Assembly (NCBI RefSeq): GCF_003945595.2
Contig: NW_024104437.1
Coordinates: forward strand, 1,113,838 to 1,177,837
Direction of reading: 5' to 3'
DNA from: Pipra filicauda
Lineage: Eukaryota > Chordata > Aves > Passeriformes > Pipridae
DNA: 64,000 nt
The translations under genes were made by a program, and so were the position numbers. Numbering within the stretch: position 1 is the first letter of the stretch; the number at the start of each line of letters is the position of its first letter. Positions 33,557 through 46,000 of the stretch are shown in pieces. The notes beneath the pieces are model-generated. The model searched no databases. It worked only from the letters and a program-made list of their open reading frames with translations, and was not told where the DNA came from.

Positions 33557-33806
33557 ACTCTATCTGGAAAAAAAAAAGACATAGCATGATGACCACTAAC
33601 TTTTCTTAACACTTTAAAATACTGCACTCCATTTGGGATACCAGGAGAAGAGGCTTTGGATCACCGACTAGTTAACTGTGCTTCTGGCATGAAAAAATAC
33701 TTTGTTTTCAATATGGAATTTGGCTGAACACTAACAGACATTCCTTCAGTGCAGTGTAAATGCTGCTGACCCTTAGGATTCAGCAGCTAGAATGGCTTCT
33801 CCTGCT

Positions 33807-34025
33807 TCAGGTGCTGTCTGTTGAGGTTTCAGATGGCTGTGCAGCAGATTTGCTGAAATGTCTCCGATCTGAACTGGATTCACTTGGTCTGAGAGGAGCC
33901 ACAGCACCATGGGGCCTTGGGAATGGGGGACTCTGTTTCTCATCTGGGATAGAGGTGGTTGGGCATTGTTGAGCTGTTGTGTGGGCATGGCCAGGCACTG
34001 CATCTTGTTCCTCCTCTGTAGGGTC
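33807..34025 (-). CDS. CCDC146: CCDC146 terminal coding exon (15 of 15 in window)
   Basis: 219 nt including TGA at 33807-33809. The acceptor is CTCTGACAG and the exon starts [10 protein letters not shown]. It carries the non-coil tail [20 protein letters not shown] and LRPSE, aligned with human YIPEADATLPLPKPYGALAP. Confidence 0.93.
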   Translation of the reverse strand, partial: DPTEEEQDAVPGHAHTTAQQCPTTSIPDEKQSPPFPRPHGAVAPLRPSESSSDRRHFSKSAAQPSETSTDST

Positions 34026-37000
34026 CTGTCAGAGAAACACAGTGTGATCACATGCTTTAGAACTCCAGTGCTCTCCTGAGCCAATGTACAGAATCTGTCA
34101 CAAAGGAAACACCATTAGTCTAATCCTTGGCAAGCCAGGAAAGCTGGAGGGGTATTAAAAGCATGAGGTTTTGACCATGTAGATGGGAGTTTGTCCTTTT
34201 AAACAGTTGACAGTTTGTGCCTGTCATGCTTTCATTATTTGTGAAGAAAACAGATTAGAGGAACTTTTAAAAGCCATAATAATTGTAGACAGAACGTCTC
34301 AGGAACAATTCTGTTCCTGAATACAGTTACTGCAGTGAGCTTTTATGCACAGCACTGAAAGGAAACTGAGTCACAGCATGAGGAGAAGGGTCAATGACAG
34401 GGAAGATTCTTATTCTAAACCATTATTATTCTGTAGGAGCTCTCTGCTCTGGGATCACTGACTGTCTCAAGGACAGAGGCAGCATCCAGCAGGGTAGGGT
34501 TTGAAGCACTATTTGATGTGCTGCCCTGCCTATCCTCAGTGTCTTGCCGAGCAATCTGATTTCTTGCTGCTTCTGATCTGATGCTCATTGCATCCGTTAT
34601 GTGGGAGATGCTAAACTTATTTCTCCTGAATACCACATCCCACCTTTTGCAGCTTTACCTTGAAATCCAGTGGAAAGCAGTATTCCACTGATGGCTGCCT
34701 CACCCATCAGCCACAACATGGTCACACAAACTACTTTAATAATCCAAGGTGACATTTTTAGTATATGATCTCCTAAAGACTGAATAACCCGCTCTAAGCA
34801 GTGTTGCCAGACTAAAGCTCCACAAACATACTTTAGGAGTTGTCTCTGTCTGTACCATGATCTGCACCAGCTCCTGGAGCTCCATGTTTGCTGGTGAGCA
34901 GCTCCACATGGAGCCAGCACAGCTCTTTTGGAAAGAACAGTTAAGAGTAGTGAAGGGATGGGGCTGAACACCAAATTGCAACGCGTGACAAAAACTTACT
35001 TCAGCTCTGTCTTCAGCTGCTGCTTTGTGTGTCTTGTCACTGCCTAGGATCTTCAACCATTCCTTTTCTGTTTCCTTAGAAGGGGGGAGACCTTGACTTA
35101 TCCTCCATGAAGCAGTCATCACAAATTGTTCTTTTTCTCTCATTTCCTGCTGAAGTTGAACGACAAGTGATTGCCTCATGGTCAACTCTGCAATAAGAGC
35201 CCTCCTCTCCTTGGTTTTGTCCTTTATCTTCCTCTGCAGTTCACTTATCTGAAATTCAAAACAGCTGCATTGTAGTTAGGGTTTCCTTTTAGGCACTTAC
35301 TGGGCATGACACTTAGGTCAGCATTAGGTGTCTGAAAACAAGTTCAACTTGACAAGGTTTTAAATATGTATGGAACATACTTGAAAATTACTTAATTTCT
35401 GTAAGCACTTGGAACCACACAAATTGGCAGCTAAGGAAGTCAGATTTACTCCAATACAAGACACAGAAAAGCACATTTGTCGTTGCCTCTTGCCCTTTTC
35501 AGCTGGACAGCAATATTCCCCCTGCCCTCAAAGGCCCAGGACCCCAATTCTCTTTGAGTTTATGCATGGTTAACTTTGTAATAAAGGTGAAATAAGGCCA
35601 ACTCTTATAAGATAATTTAATGATAATACAGATGCAGAGGGGCTGTGGGTTGTGGCATTATCCTCTCAAGGGACACAACTGAAAAGGAATGTGACAGGAA
35701 TCCTTGAGTCTGACTGGAGTGGTTTAAAAAAACCCAACAAAACTTAAATACTCTTTAAGTGACTAATAGGGAATTGGGAGAGTCAGAGTACTTGTGAATG
35801 TAACTTTTGGCATGCTGCCATTGTTACAGTAGTTCATTAGCCCATGGCCATCATTTCACAAACACATGACCAGGATATTTCTCCGTCTGTGGAAAATGAA
35901 AGATTGATAATAAAAAATCTGTTTCGTTTTAAGCCTTTCTGCCTGCCAAACCTAACACCTAACAAAAGAAAAGAAATCAATGCTGGCCTTGTTTTACATT
36001 AATTACTTAGCATTTTTTTTCTGCCTTTCCCTCAGCTCTGATCTATTTGCAGCTTTTTCATTAGGAACCTGGGAGCTGGGAGCATTTTTGGTCTTTCACA
36101 AACAATATTACTGGCAGTTAAAAGGAAATAGCTGTCATTGTATAAAAATAACTATTGAAAATGATGTTTCCTGTGTGATTCTCCCTACCTAAATAGCAAA
36201 GGAACTTTGAGCCAGGTACCAAGTTCATCTTAGTGTATGTTGGAGTAGAATTTACCTGGCCTTTCTTTATATCTTTTTAGCCTTTGACATGTTTGTTGTT
36301 AAGTACACGAGGATTCTACAAAGTTTCTAAGCATCTACTTCAGAAAGAACTAATCCTATATTTTTGTGAAAGGTACCAATTATGGTGCAATTTTCTTTTT
36401 GAGAGAAAGTGCATTTGCCTAGTGGTTTTGATGTTATCTATATTATTGCTACTATGCATGTTTATAATTTCTGAAGAATAGCTTATGACTTGCCTATCAA
36501 CGTTTCCAACCACTCTTGTAATTTGCAAGTGAATCACCTCTTGCCTAGATATTATTTCATACTGTATAGGTTTTCAAGCAGAGTGTGCAGTGCACTCCTT
36601 ACCCTTCTAGCGAACAGCAGCATGTCCTGCTTCCGATTCTCTGCCTCGGCACGGATTCTGTCCGTCATTTCGGAAATGGACTCGCAAAGAAATTCCTTCT
36701 GCATCAACTTCTGCTCCTTTTGCAGCAGCTCTGCTTCCAGCTGCAGCAAGGAGGAGGACACAGGGTGTAAGGAAATGATAGGGGAAGGTGCAGCACAAGG
36801 TGTTCTTTGATTGCTTTGAGCTGCTGAAGTAATTCCAAAAAAACCCAAACACTTTCACTATCAGTTTTCTCAAAATTTTCACCCTCTCTGCCAAGTATCA
36901 GGCCCAAGTTGGCTCAGTTGGTTACTGTCAGTCATACAATTCTTCTATATCAGACAGGGCCCTTTTTGGGGTAGGGCTTACACTATTGTTACTGCCTTGT

Positions 37001-40000
37001 TATGCTTTTTTTGAAAGCAATGGGGGTTTTTTGTAGTGATTTTTTTTTTTAATGTTCTGGTTCCTTGAGTCACACCATAATGGGAAGGTTTCAGTTCTTG
37101 CTTTGTACACCTTTTCCCTCCTGATGCTAAAAAAAAAAGTATGGGCTCCATAAACTAACAAAACAAATACAACTACAATGACTTTAATTCCCAAGGCGAT
37201 TGAAATAGGTGTTTAAACTTATGGGTCCAAGAAGCCCTGCTTTTTAATGTGCAGGCTGGTGAGAGCAGGCTGTGTTGTGGCCTGCTTGGCTATGCAGAGC
37301 TCCCTCCAGTCAAGGAATATGGGACAGTAAGGCAAAAAGCTCATGTAATACAAGCAGCAGTGTTCAGGTTATGTCCTTACAAACTTGATTTCAAAAGGAC
37401 ATGAGTATGTGCTGCTCTGACTTTGCTGCTGCTGCCCGAACACCTTCACAGCCCTGTGTGAATCGCCCCAACACTAAACACAGTGGGAGGAGTTTTGTGT
37501 CTCTATAAATGGAACAGACAAAAACATATAAGAAAATGCCATGTCTGCTCATTCCATTCCTTTACCTTCTTCCCTGCCTCATATAGAGGGCTCTGAAATT
37601 GGCTTCTGATTGGACCTAATGCTTCCCTCCGAAGTCTCTCAGGGCAGTCCTGGGCTGGCCTGGCTGCTGCTTCCACCTGTTTGGTGGCTCCCTGTTCAGC
37701 AGGGAAGCAGAGCAGTAGAGCCCAGCCCTGACAAGGTGGGCTGTTTGATTCTGTGTCACACAGGCAGACTCTGTTAAGAGGGTGGCAGGTCTGCCTCCCA
37801 CTCACAACCCGTGTGTCCTGGTGGAACAGCTCACGTCCAGTTGCCAAAGACTGACAACTGTTAGCAGTTTATTGTTCTGCATTTTTCTCCCTCTGCTGCT
37901 CTCCTTAGTGAGGTGGGTGTGCACTGAAGTGCCAACAGTGCGAATGGACTGGTTAGCAGAGGATGCAGTAGAGCCAGGTGTACCGCACAGAGCTCCCCCT
38001 CCCCAGCCTCTGCTGGAAGAAGTCAAAATGCCCCACATCCAGTTGACCTGAAAAGCAGACACTAGGCTGGAGTTCACAATAGCCAATCATAATTATTTAA
38101 ATTCCTCTTACAGAAAGTTTATTTTAAAAATAAAAGACACAATTTGCATTTTATAAAAGCGGTCAAGCACAGCAGGGTAGTTTATGATGTGAGAAGTGAT
38201 GTTACCTGTTCAGTCTTTTTTAGCAGTTCAGGTGCAGATGGGTCCTTCCCTCCCATTTCATGCCTTCTGCTTTCATTTGTGGCATCATCAAAAATTTTCT
38301 CCAGCTGTTTAATCTTTTCCCTGCACTGGGAATACTAAGAAACAAAAAGCCACAATAGTTATTTGTTCCCACCAAACTCATCCCCATACCTTGGTCCGTA
38401 GACTTCAACAGACAAGTTTCCTTGTTCTGGGAAGGAGGGAGGGTGACACAGAAAATGATGAGCCCTTTTAAATTTTTATTTTAAAAGGGAACCGCAGTGT
38501 GACAGTTGCAGAATGGAGGAAAACCTGCTGTCTGACAGAAATTGAGTTCCACCTGAGGTCCTCAGGCTATGGTTTTTTTATCCTCAGTAATACAATAGAA
38601 AGTCCTGCTTCCCCACGGGTTAGTGCTGAAGGTCTCATCCCTACAGGCATCCAAGTTTTCTACACTGAGTTCCCAGGCACATGTCCTGAAGTGACTCAGC
38701 GGTGACACTGAGCAATGTGGTACCCCAGGGACTCATAGAGGCAGGTGTTCCCTGACCTTTCTGATGTGAGACCTTCCCATGGAATAACACTTCCCAGAAT
38801 ATGCTAGATGGACATCCAGGCTCCACGTAAATCCTCGCTGAAGGAGTGACTGGGGCCATTTTTTCATGTTTGGACTTGCAAGACTGACAATGGTGAGGTC
38901 GTGTGCTCTGATAAGCACCTGGCCATCTGTCAGTGAGTTGTCACTGCAACCTTGAGCTATTAGCACTGATATAACACTACTCAGGTATAAATGTTAACCA
39001 TCCACTGCAGCTGATGATTGATTAAGGAAATAAGTGGTCACTGGCTCTCAAAGTTATGAACAGTCACCAGAATATAAAGTAAATGTTTAGATGTTGCTGG
39101 GATGGGGTTTGTTCCTGGAAGTTAACAACTCATATATAACTAGAAAAGGGAAAACTTACAGGACTTCTCAGATGTCAACGGAACAGTACCAGAACAATTT
39201 TTCTAGTAAAAAAGCACCACACAGCTCATTCCTGTACACTTTGTCTAAAAGCAGGTAAAAACTTTGAATGACTGTAATGAACAATTTCCTCAGCAAACCA
39301 TGATTTAGAACATAACTAATGTACTGAAAGATATATTTTAATTATAAACAACTAAAACTCAAGCCCAAAAATACACAGAGTAGAGGAATGCAAAAGTAGG
39401 GGCAACACAGCAGGATGCAGCTATGCTTCCAGTGATCTTTCTTATCTGGGGCCAAATTTCTCATCCACTAACTCAGGGGAAAATACCTTTTTGAAGGCAG
39501 TGGCACCTTAATGAGATTAGGGCAGGAAAATTTTGCAGGACTGAATAGTTAATTTAGAGAAGGACTATTGCAACAAAACCACCGTCCAAAAATCCATTAA
39601 AAAATCCATAAAAAGTTTCATGTTAAATCTAAATACTAGGCTCGCTTTCAAATGCAATATGAATTCGAAGTGGTCAGATGCAAGACTTTATCTGAGTTCT
39701 AAAATATTCTAAGTCTTAAAATGAAAAAAAAAATCCTTCCTTTCTTGGAGTGGATTTGATACAGGGTATAGGAAAAGGCTCTAGAAGAGCAGCTTTTCTA
39801 TGTTGGATTGTAATCTGTCAGGAGGGATGGTTGAAGGATGCCCACACAAGAGGGAACATATGCCTAGACTGGTCTGAAAAAGTGGACATCCAGCGCTTAT
39901 TTTTGACATCTCAGAGACAGTAGGTGAGGTATGTACAGCACTAGGAAAGGGCAAATATCAGACTTATTTTCAAAAGTGAGGGGAAAAGGAGCTATGGAAC

Positions 40001-43000
40001 CACAGATAACTTGCCTTCACTTTCTGAAGAATCAATCTGGAACACATCATTAAGTCTCCTTTGTTGGTGTCAAGAAAAGAAAAAGGGCAGGAATAACAGC
40101 CAAGAGAGGTGTGTCGAGTCATGTCAAACCAGACCGATGTCCTATTATGATGATTTCACAAGTGTATGGATGACAAATAGTAGGTATCATATTGATACAT
40201 CTTGATTTTTATATAGCTTTAATATTGTCTCATATGTGATTCTCACAAACAAGCAAAGGAAATGGGTTCTTGATGAAAATATATGGTAAATACCTCATCG
40301 GCAGTATAAGGTTAAGCTCAGAGAGACTGCAAGTGTTTTTTGGAGAAGATTCAAATTCAAAATTACCTTAGTCTGAAAAAAGGTCTGAACTAAAAAGAAA
40401 ATATTAAATAAAAAATGCAAGTTGCTACATGTAGGCAGGAAAAGTTGCCTGTACAAACACAGAATCAAAGTCAATTGGTTGGATGCCCTTTTTTAAAAAT
40501 GGGTCTGGTTGTTACATACATTTACGTGAAGATGAATCTCTGTCGTGTCAAGAAAAGCTGCCATAATACCTGGACACATAAGCAGGAAAGTAACTTGCAA
40601 GATGCCTGAATGAATCCTTTCACTCTCAGCCACTACACACTGTACCTCAGGACAAATAAAGACCATATTGCCAAAAATAAAAGAAATGTAGAAAAATAGT
40701 GATCTAAGAAAATCTATAAGGGCTGATTGAAAGAAACAAGGCTGTGTAGCCTAGCAAAAGGATGGGACAGGAACATGGTTAACTTCCTTCCAGTAACAGG
40801 AAACGTTGCAGAAAGGAAAAGAACGGTCTGCTTGTCATGTCCCTGATGTACAGAATACAAATCAATATTCTTACACTGCAGAAAGAAAGATCCAGGCTAA
40901 AGGTCAAGAAAATCTTTCCACTGTTAAGGAAGAACTGGGATAACTTGCTGGGGAAACAGGTTTCCCAGTGGTGGCTTGAAAGCACAGCTTAGCCCCCTCA
41001 GGAATGACAGGCAATCTGATGCTGGCATAGGAGCAGGTAGCAGATAAACTCTTTGTCTGTCTACTAGTCCCATTATTTTATGCCTATGGTGATGTAGCCT
41101 GGAGATTTTCATGGGATTGTATTAAAACCTGGACAAATGTTGTTGCCAAATGCCTCAAATAAACTGACAGTCCTTGTACATTAGCTGAACTCTGAGGCAT
41201 GAAAGTCCCATCTACAGCACCATGACAGCTCAGCAGGTCTAGATGTTGGACTAATTAATGGTTGATGCTAAGTATTTCTCACTGATGCATGAAGGCAGAT
41301 TAGTTTTTATGGGTCACTTCAAGCAGCAGGAACAACCCCTTGATGTGCAGTCCCAATTAAAAGTTACATAGTTTTATGCCCAGAGAAAATCACCTTACAA
41401 ACTCACCAGGTACATTTTTTGTGTCAGATAAAGGAAGTACCTGTAAATATTTCTATTTTTAAATCTTTATATTGATAGTAAGAAACCTACCTAGTCCATG
41501 TTACTAGCACTTGTTTAGAAGAGGTCTGGTCTTGCTTCAGAGAAGGGGTTTTTTTGGCTAAACTATTCACTGATGTTTCACTCTTTGTGGAAATAGGCAG
41601 CTTCTGATGAAAAGTCTACAAGCGGAACATACATTACTTGGATGATTAAGCAGCTCATGTGGAATATGAAGCTGCTCAGGTGAAGTGTTTGTTCTTGCTG
41701 AATTGGCACCCAGCCCTGATCTGTGCTTTTCACCTTCCCAGCTGCTGAGATTATGGGTCAGTTTCTGCAGCCTGTAAATATTTCTGATTTTAATTCTTTA
41801 CATTTGTAGTAACGAAATACCTAGTCCATGTTACTAGCACTTGCTTCAAGGAGATCTGATGTTGCTTAAGACTGAAGGAGACAGGAAGGGTAGGAAAAGG
41901 GAAGGAGAAAATTTAAGAGGCACAGATAGAGGATTCAGCCTGCCCATATCAGATGGTCTAAATTTTATTTAAATTGTAGATGACTTTTAGAGAATCACAG
42001 AATCACAAAATCAATTAGGTTGGAAAAACCTCTGAGGTTATTGAGTCCAAGCTATGACTGAACACCACCATGTCAAGTAGACCATGGCACCATCATGTCG
42101 TCTTTCCTTAAACACCTGCAGGGATGGTGAGTCCACCACCTCCCTGGGCAGCCCATTCCAATATCTAATCACCCTTTCTGTGAAGAATTTCTTCCTTCTT
42201 CTATGAGTCAAAGTTTCCCATTCCATTGATGGGCAGAGGTAGATGCCTTGAGCATAAAGACCTCCTGGAGAAATATTGTGCTCCCTACATAAGGTTATCA
42301 GGATTTCCCTCTGGAGGCAAAGACACACAATTCTTTCCATTAATAAAGAGACCTTGTTCACTTATCTGCATCATTTGTGGGCTCCTAACATGCAGTTAAG
42401 GTTAGGGACTGGCTCCTACACAAGGTCACAACAGAATGGAGAAATAAAACAAAGAGGAGAACTCAGAAATGAGATTTACAGTCTGCATTAGAGGAGGTCT
42501 AAGAGACTCTGATAGAAATCAGGGTTTCATAGCCCTGTGGTGCACACAGCCTGTCTCTGAACATTTATAATTATCTACACTGAAAAACAGACAAATCACA
42601 GACCAAAATGAGCTCCTATTACCCCATCAGAGGGCTGAAGACCAGTGATTTAAAGCTGTATTCACTACATCATCAAGTCAATGTCTTGTCCAAATGATCA
42701 TTATCATGAGATCCTTTGACCATGATAACTGAACAGAAGCCAAATTGGATTTCAACATGGATTCAAATTTGTAATTGGTACAGGAATTAGCAATCTGAAT
42801 ATGGCAACCAACACCAGAAATCAGATTCAGACATGGTTTTTATTTAAATTATGGAGATAAAGCCAAACAATTTGAAACTGCTTCTCACTGGACATAATAA
42901 CTGTTGGCAGTGGGAGTAAGAGTATTAATATTGGAATGGCTGAGCATAAGGAGATGGATGAGTTAACAGCCAGTTTGAACCATGTAATATCCAGTAATCA

Positions 43001-46000
43001 CAGTACCTAGTTAAATTTTAAAGGCTGATAACTGATTATTTATCATTGTTAACTGGAAAATCTCTGACTTGGGAACATTTATTAAGACTACTGCATGTGT
43101 AATATCACATGATTGTATTTTCCTATTTTTTAATTTTATGTCAATATTGTGAAAAGATTTAAAGCACCTGCAACAATAGCCTCCCTTTAACAGTGATTTT
43201 AGGCTTCACATGAACCATCTTTACAAAGGAGAAAGTTGCAAGAGTGCAGAACAGAAAAAGCAAAGTTTCATGATTGACTTTGCCAGTTCACAAAAATTAT
43301 CTGCGTTTTGTTACTGTGTTTGACTCAGTGACTCTCAGTCTCATTCTAAATCTTACCTGAAAATGTCTTTTTTTCCCTTTAGGTTGTTTTTTTCTTCCAT
43401 ACCACCTCTGTTCATAGTTTAAATCTGTAAGGGCCCCGTAAAGTTCTTTGGGGTATGATTTGCATGAGGTATTGTGCTACGTTTTATTCTTGTAGCAGAG
43501 CATACAATTTCTTCAAAAGGCCAGAAGTAAGAGAATAGTGCAAGCACTATTAAACACTGAGTCACAGCTCCCATTGATGCAAGTTTAAAAGGCAATGGTA
43601 AACCCTAATTTATGATTTTTTGCAGGCACTAATGGAGTATGTATGGGGAAAATTAGCATCTGCAGATAAGGTCAAAAGTAAATGAGCCATTTCAGAACGC
43701 AAGGAAAGAATGTCCCAAGAACTGCAGTTTGTTAGTTGTTTAATGTTATTTTGTAACTAGAACTAAAACTTACACTGTTTTCATGTAGTAGAAAATATAT
43801 GTGGATTATATCATTGTAGGCTGCAGAGTTTCCAGAGTAGGCTCAGGGTCAAGTGTGAATTGAGTTATTACTTCAGAAATTTGACGATCCAAGTGTATCT
43901 CCCACCCCTCCACCTACTCCATCAATACAGTTTTAACAAATTTTATCTACAGTCCCATTTTTGCCCCATGACTCCCATTCTCCAGCTTAGTCATACTGAC
44001 ATTTCAGGCTATGGGGAGGGTTAGCTGAGATTCCATACCCGGGAAGCATTTGGCATGCGTGTAACAAAGTGCATCAGCCAGTTACACATAAGCATAGAAA
44101 CTCTCACATCTGAAGTTAAAAACATATGTCAGTGTTTTGCTAGACAGGTGTATTACTGAACTTGATGTTTTAAATAAACCTTGTACATCCAGATATTTTT
44201 TTCAGTGAAATCACCCTAAGCTTTAAAATACAGAATGACAGGAGGAAAAAAAGGGTTCCTCTACCACCAACCTGTATCTGTAGTCTCTCCAGGTTTGCAT
44301 TCAGGGCATTCTTCACTGGGAGCTCTTTAAAACACAATGCAATCTCTCTCTTTTTCTCAGCTACCTTCAGCTTCAGAAAACTGATCTTTTCATCCATAAC
44401 TTGCATCTTATGATCTCCATTTCTACACAACATCTCTTGCCTGTTTATTTTTTCATGTAAAAAGCTTAATTCTTCATCTCGTTCTCTGAGCAGAAGACCA
44501 CTGAAATAAGGCCAAAGTGAAAAGGTAAATTTAAAAAAAAAATTACTCATATTCAGTGTATTCCATTCAAGAACACAACCAGTGACCTTGAAAGATAGTA
44601 ATAATCTGGGAAAATTTACAAAGCTTTCACAAATATTATTTTAATATAATGGCAGCATTTTAAATAAGTAACAAAATAATTACAATGTGAAAATCAGAGA
44701 ACAAACACTTGGAAAGATCACTCTCACATAATTTTTAAGGTCTTCTGGCCTTCCACAGCACTTAAAATGGATTAAGAAGATCAGAAAGATTTAGATCATC
44801 TGCATTTTTATACCTTCTCTGTGCACAATGCACAAATAGAGCAGGAGGCTACAAGTTCTCAAGGCATTCAGTAGCCAAGCAACCATGTTTTTTTGAATAA
44901 AATAGTTCTGAAGAATGAGCATTGTCACCAGTGGAGAAATATCCACATAATGCAAAGCAGCACTGACAGTGCAGTGAGGCAGATTATTCAGGAAAACACT
45001 GAACTGCAGCAGACTTTTTAGTATTCCTGAATACGATTGCTCAATAAGCTGAAAATTACTGCTGCTTCATAAATGTCAAAATTAAACACATATTAAACCT
45101 TAGTTTACATATGTACCTCTCCTCTTGTTGCTGAATAGCCCTTTCACATTTTTTGTGTAGCTGCGCAATGTCCTCTTTGATGTGGGTGACTGTCGTGGTC
45201 AGTCTCTCAAGGTTCAAATGCTTTTGCTTTTCTTTTATCTCATCAATGACTTGTGCGATTTTGCAATAATTCTTTTTGAGCTGTTCTACTATTCTTGCAT
45301 TAGTTTTAATCTTCATATGTTTTTCCTGCAATTTTCTTTAACATAACAGAAATGTGGGAATGTTTTTAGTCCTTTCAATTTGAAACCAATTTCAGCAATT
45401 AAAGGCAGATCTTAAACTTATTCCACAAATACACAAAGGATCCTCTATGTCACTCTGCTTCACAGAAGCATTACAAGAAGTAGAAAGACTCTCTGAAATG
45501 GTTTTTCTTTGCAAGCTCTTTCCAGCTTGAAAAGAATTGGATTATGGCCCAAGAAAAATGCTATAAAGGGAGCACTGCACTACAGCTCTTTTATTCTCTA
45601 CTGGGTAGCCCAAGGGGCCATAAGAATTAAAGTTCAAGAGCAGAAGCATAAACTGTGATGAAAAGTCTTAATGTGTAGAAATCCTGCCCTTCTATTTAAA
45701 AAACAATATTTAAATCATTTTTGTGGTTGCAACTCAAAGCTCTCCTAGTTTATTGTTTATAAAATGATGTATCACAACATTAACACGAGAAAGTTATCAG
45801 GTTACCCATTTGACAGAAAAAGAAAATCATAGAGGAAGGTTAGTGACAAGATCACATAAAAATAAACAACAGATCTCATCATTTCCAACATCCTATGCTG
45901 GTCACTGGATGATGGTTCCTCACTTAAAAGACAGATTCTTGTTTTATGTGAATCATTCACTTGCTCACAACATGGAACGTAGAGTTAGTGCCTTTGATCG

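Larger units (their letters stand above)
32176..33806. other. 3' UTR / intergenic zone between convergent GSAP and CCDC146
   Basis: The 1.6 kb between the two stop codons must contain both 3' UTRs. + strand AATAAA hexamers occur at 32559-32564 and 33551-33556. On the - strand there is an AATAAA at 32991-32996 and an ATTAAA at 33513-33518. No coding sequence or repeat was recognised. Confidence 0.7.
38335..44271 (-). other. CCDC146: CCDC146 intron, 5.9 kb
   Basis: The largest complete intron in the window. It holds the ancient CR1/L3-like stretch near 40860-41040, the local duplication at 41441-41545 and 41772-41876, and the antisense CR1 at 41991-42340. The flanking exons join at adjacent human residues, so no conserved exon is missing. 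Confidence 0.65.

Noticed and set aside
37503..37847. 114-codon - strand frame in a CCDC146 intron
   Set aside because: Exons 12 and 13 already join at adjacent conserved residues; no usable acceptor/donor pair with compatible phase was evident.
42038..42361. 107-codon - strand frame
   Set aside because: It is the C-terminal remnant of a CR1 polymerase, frameshifted and truncated.
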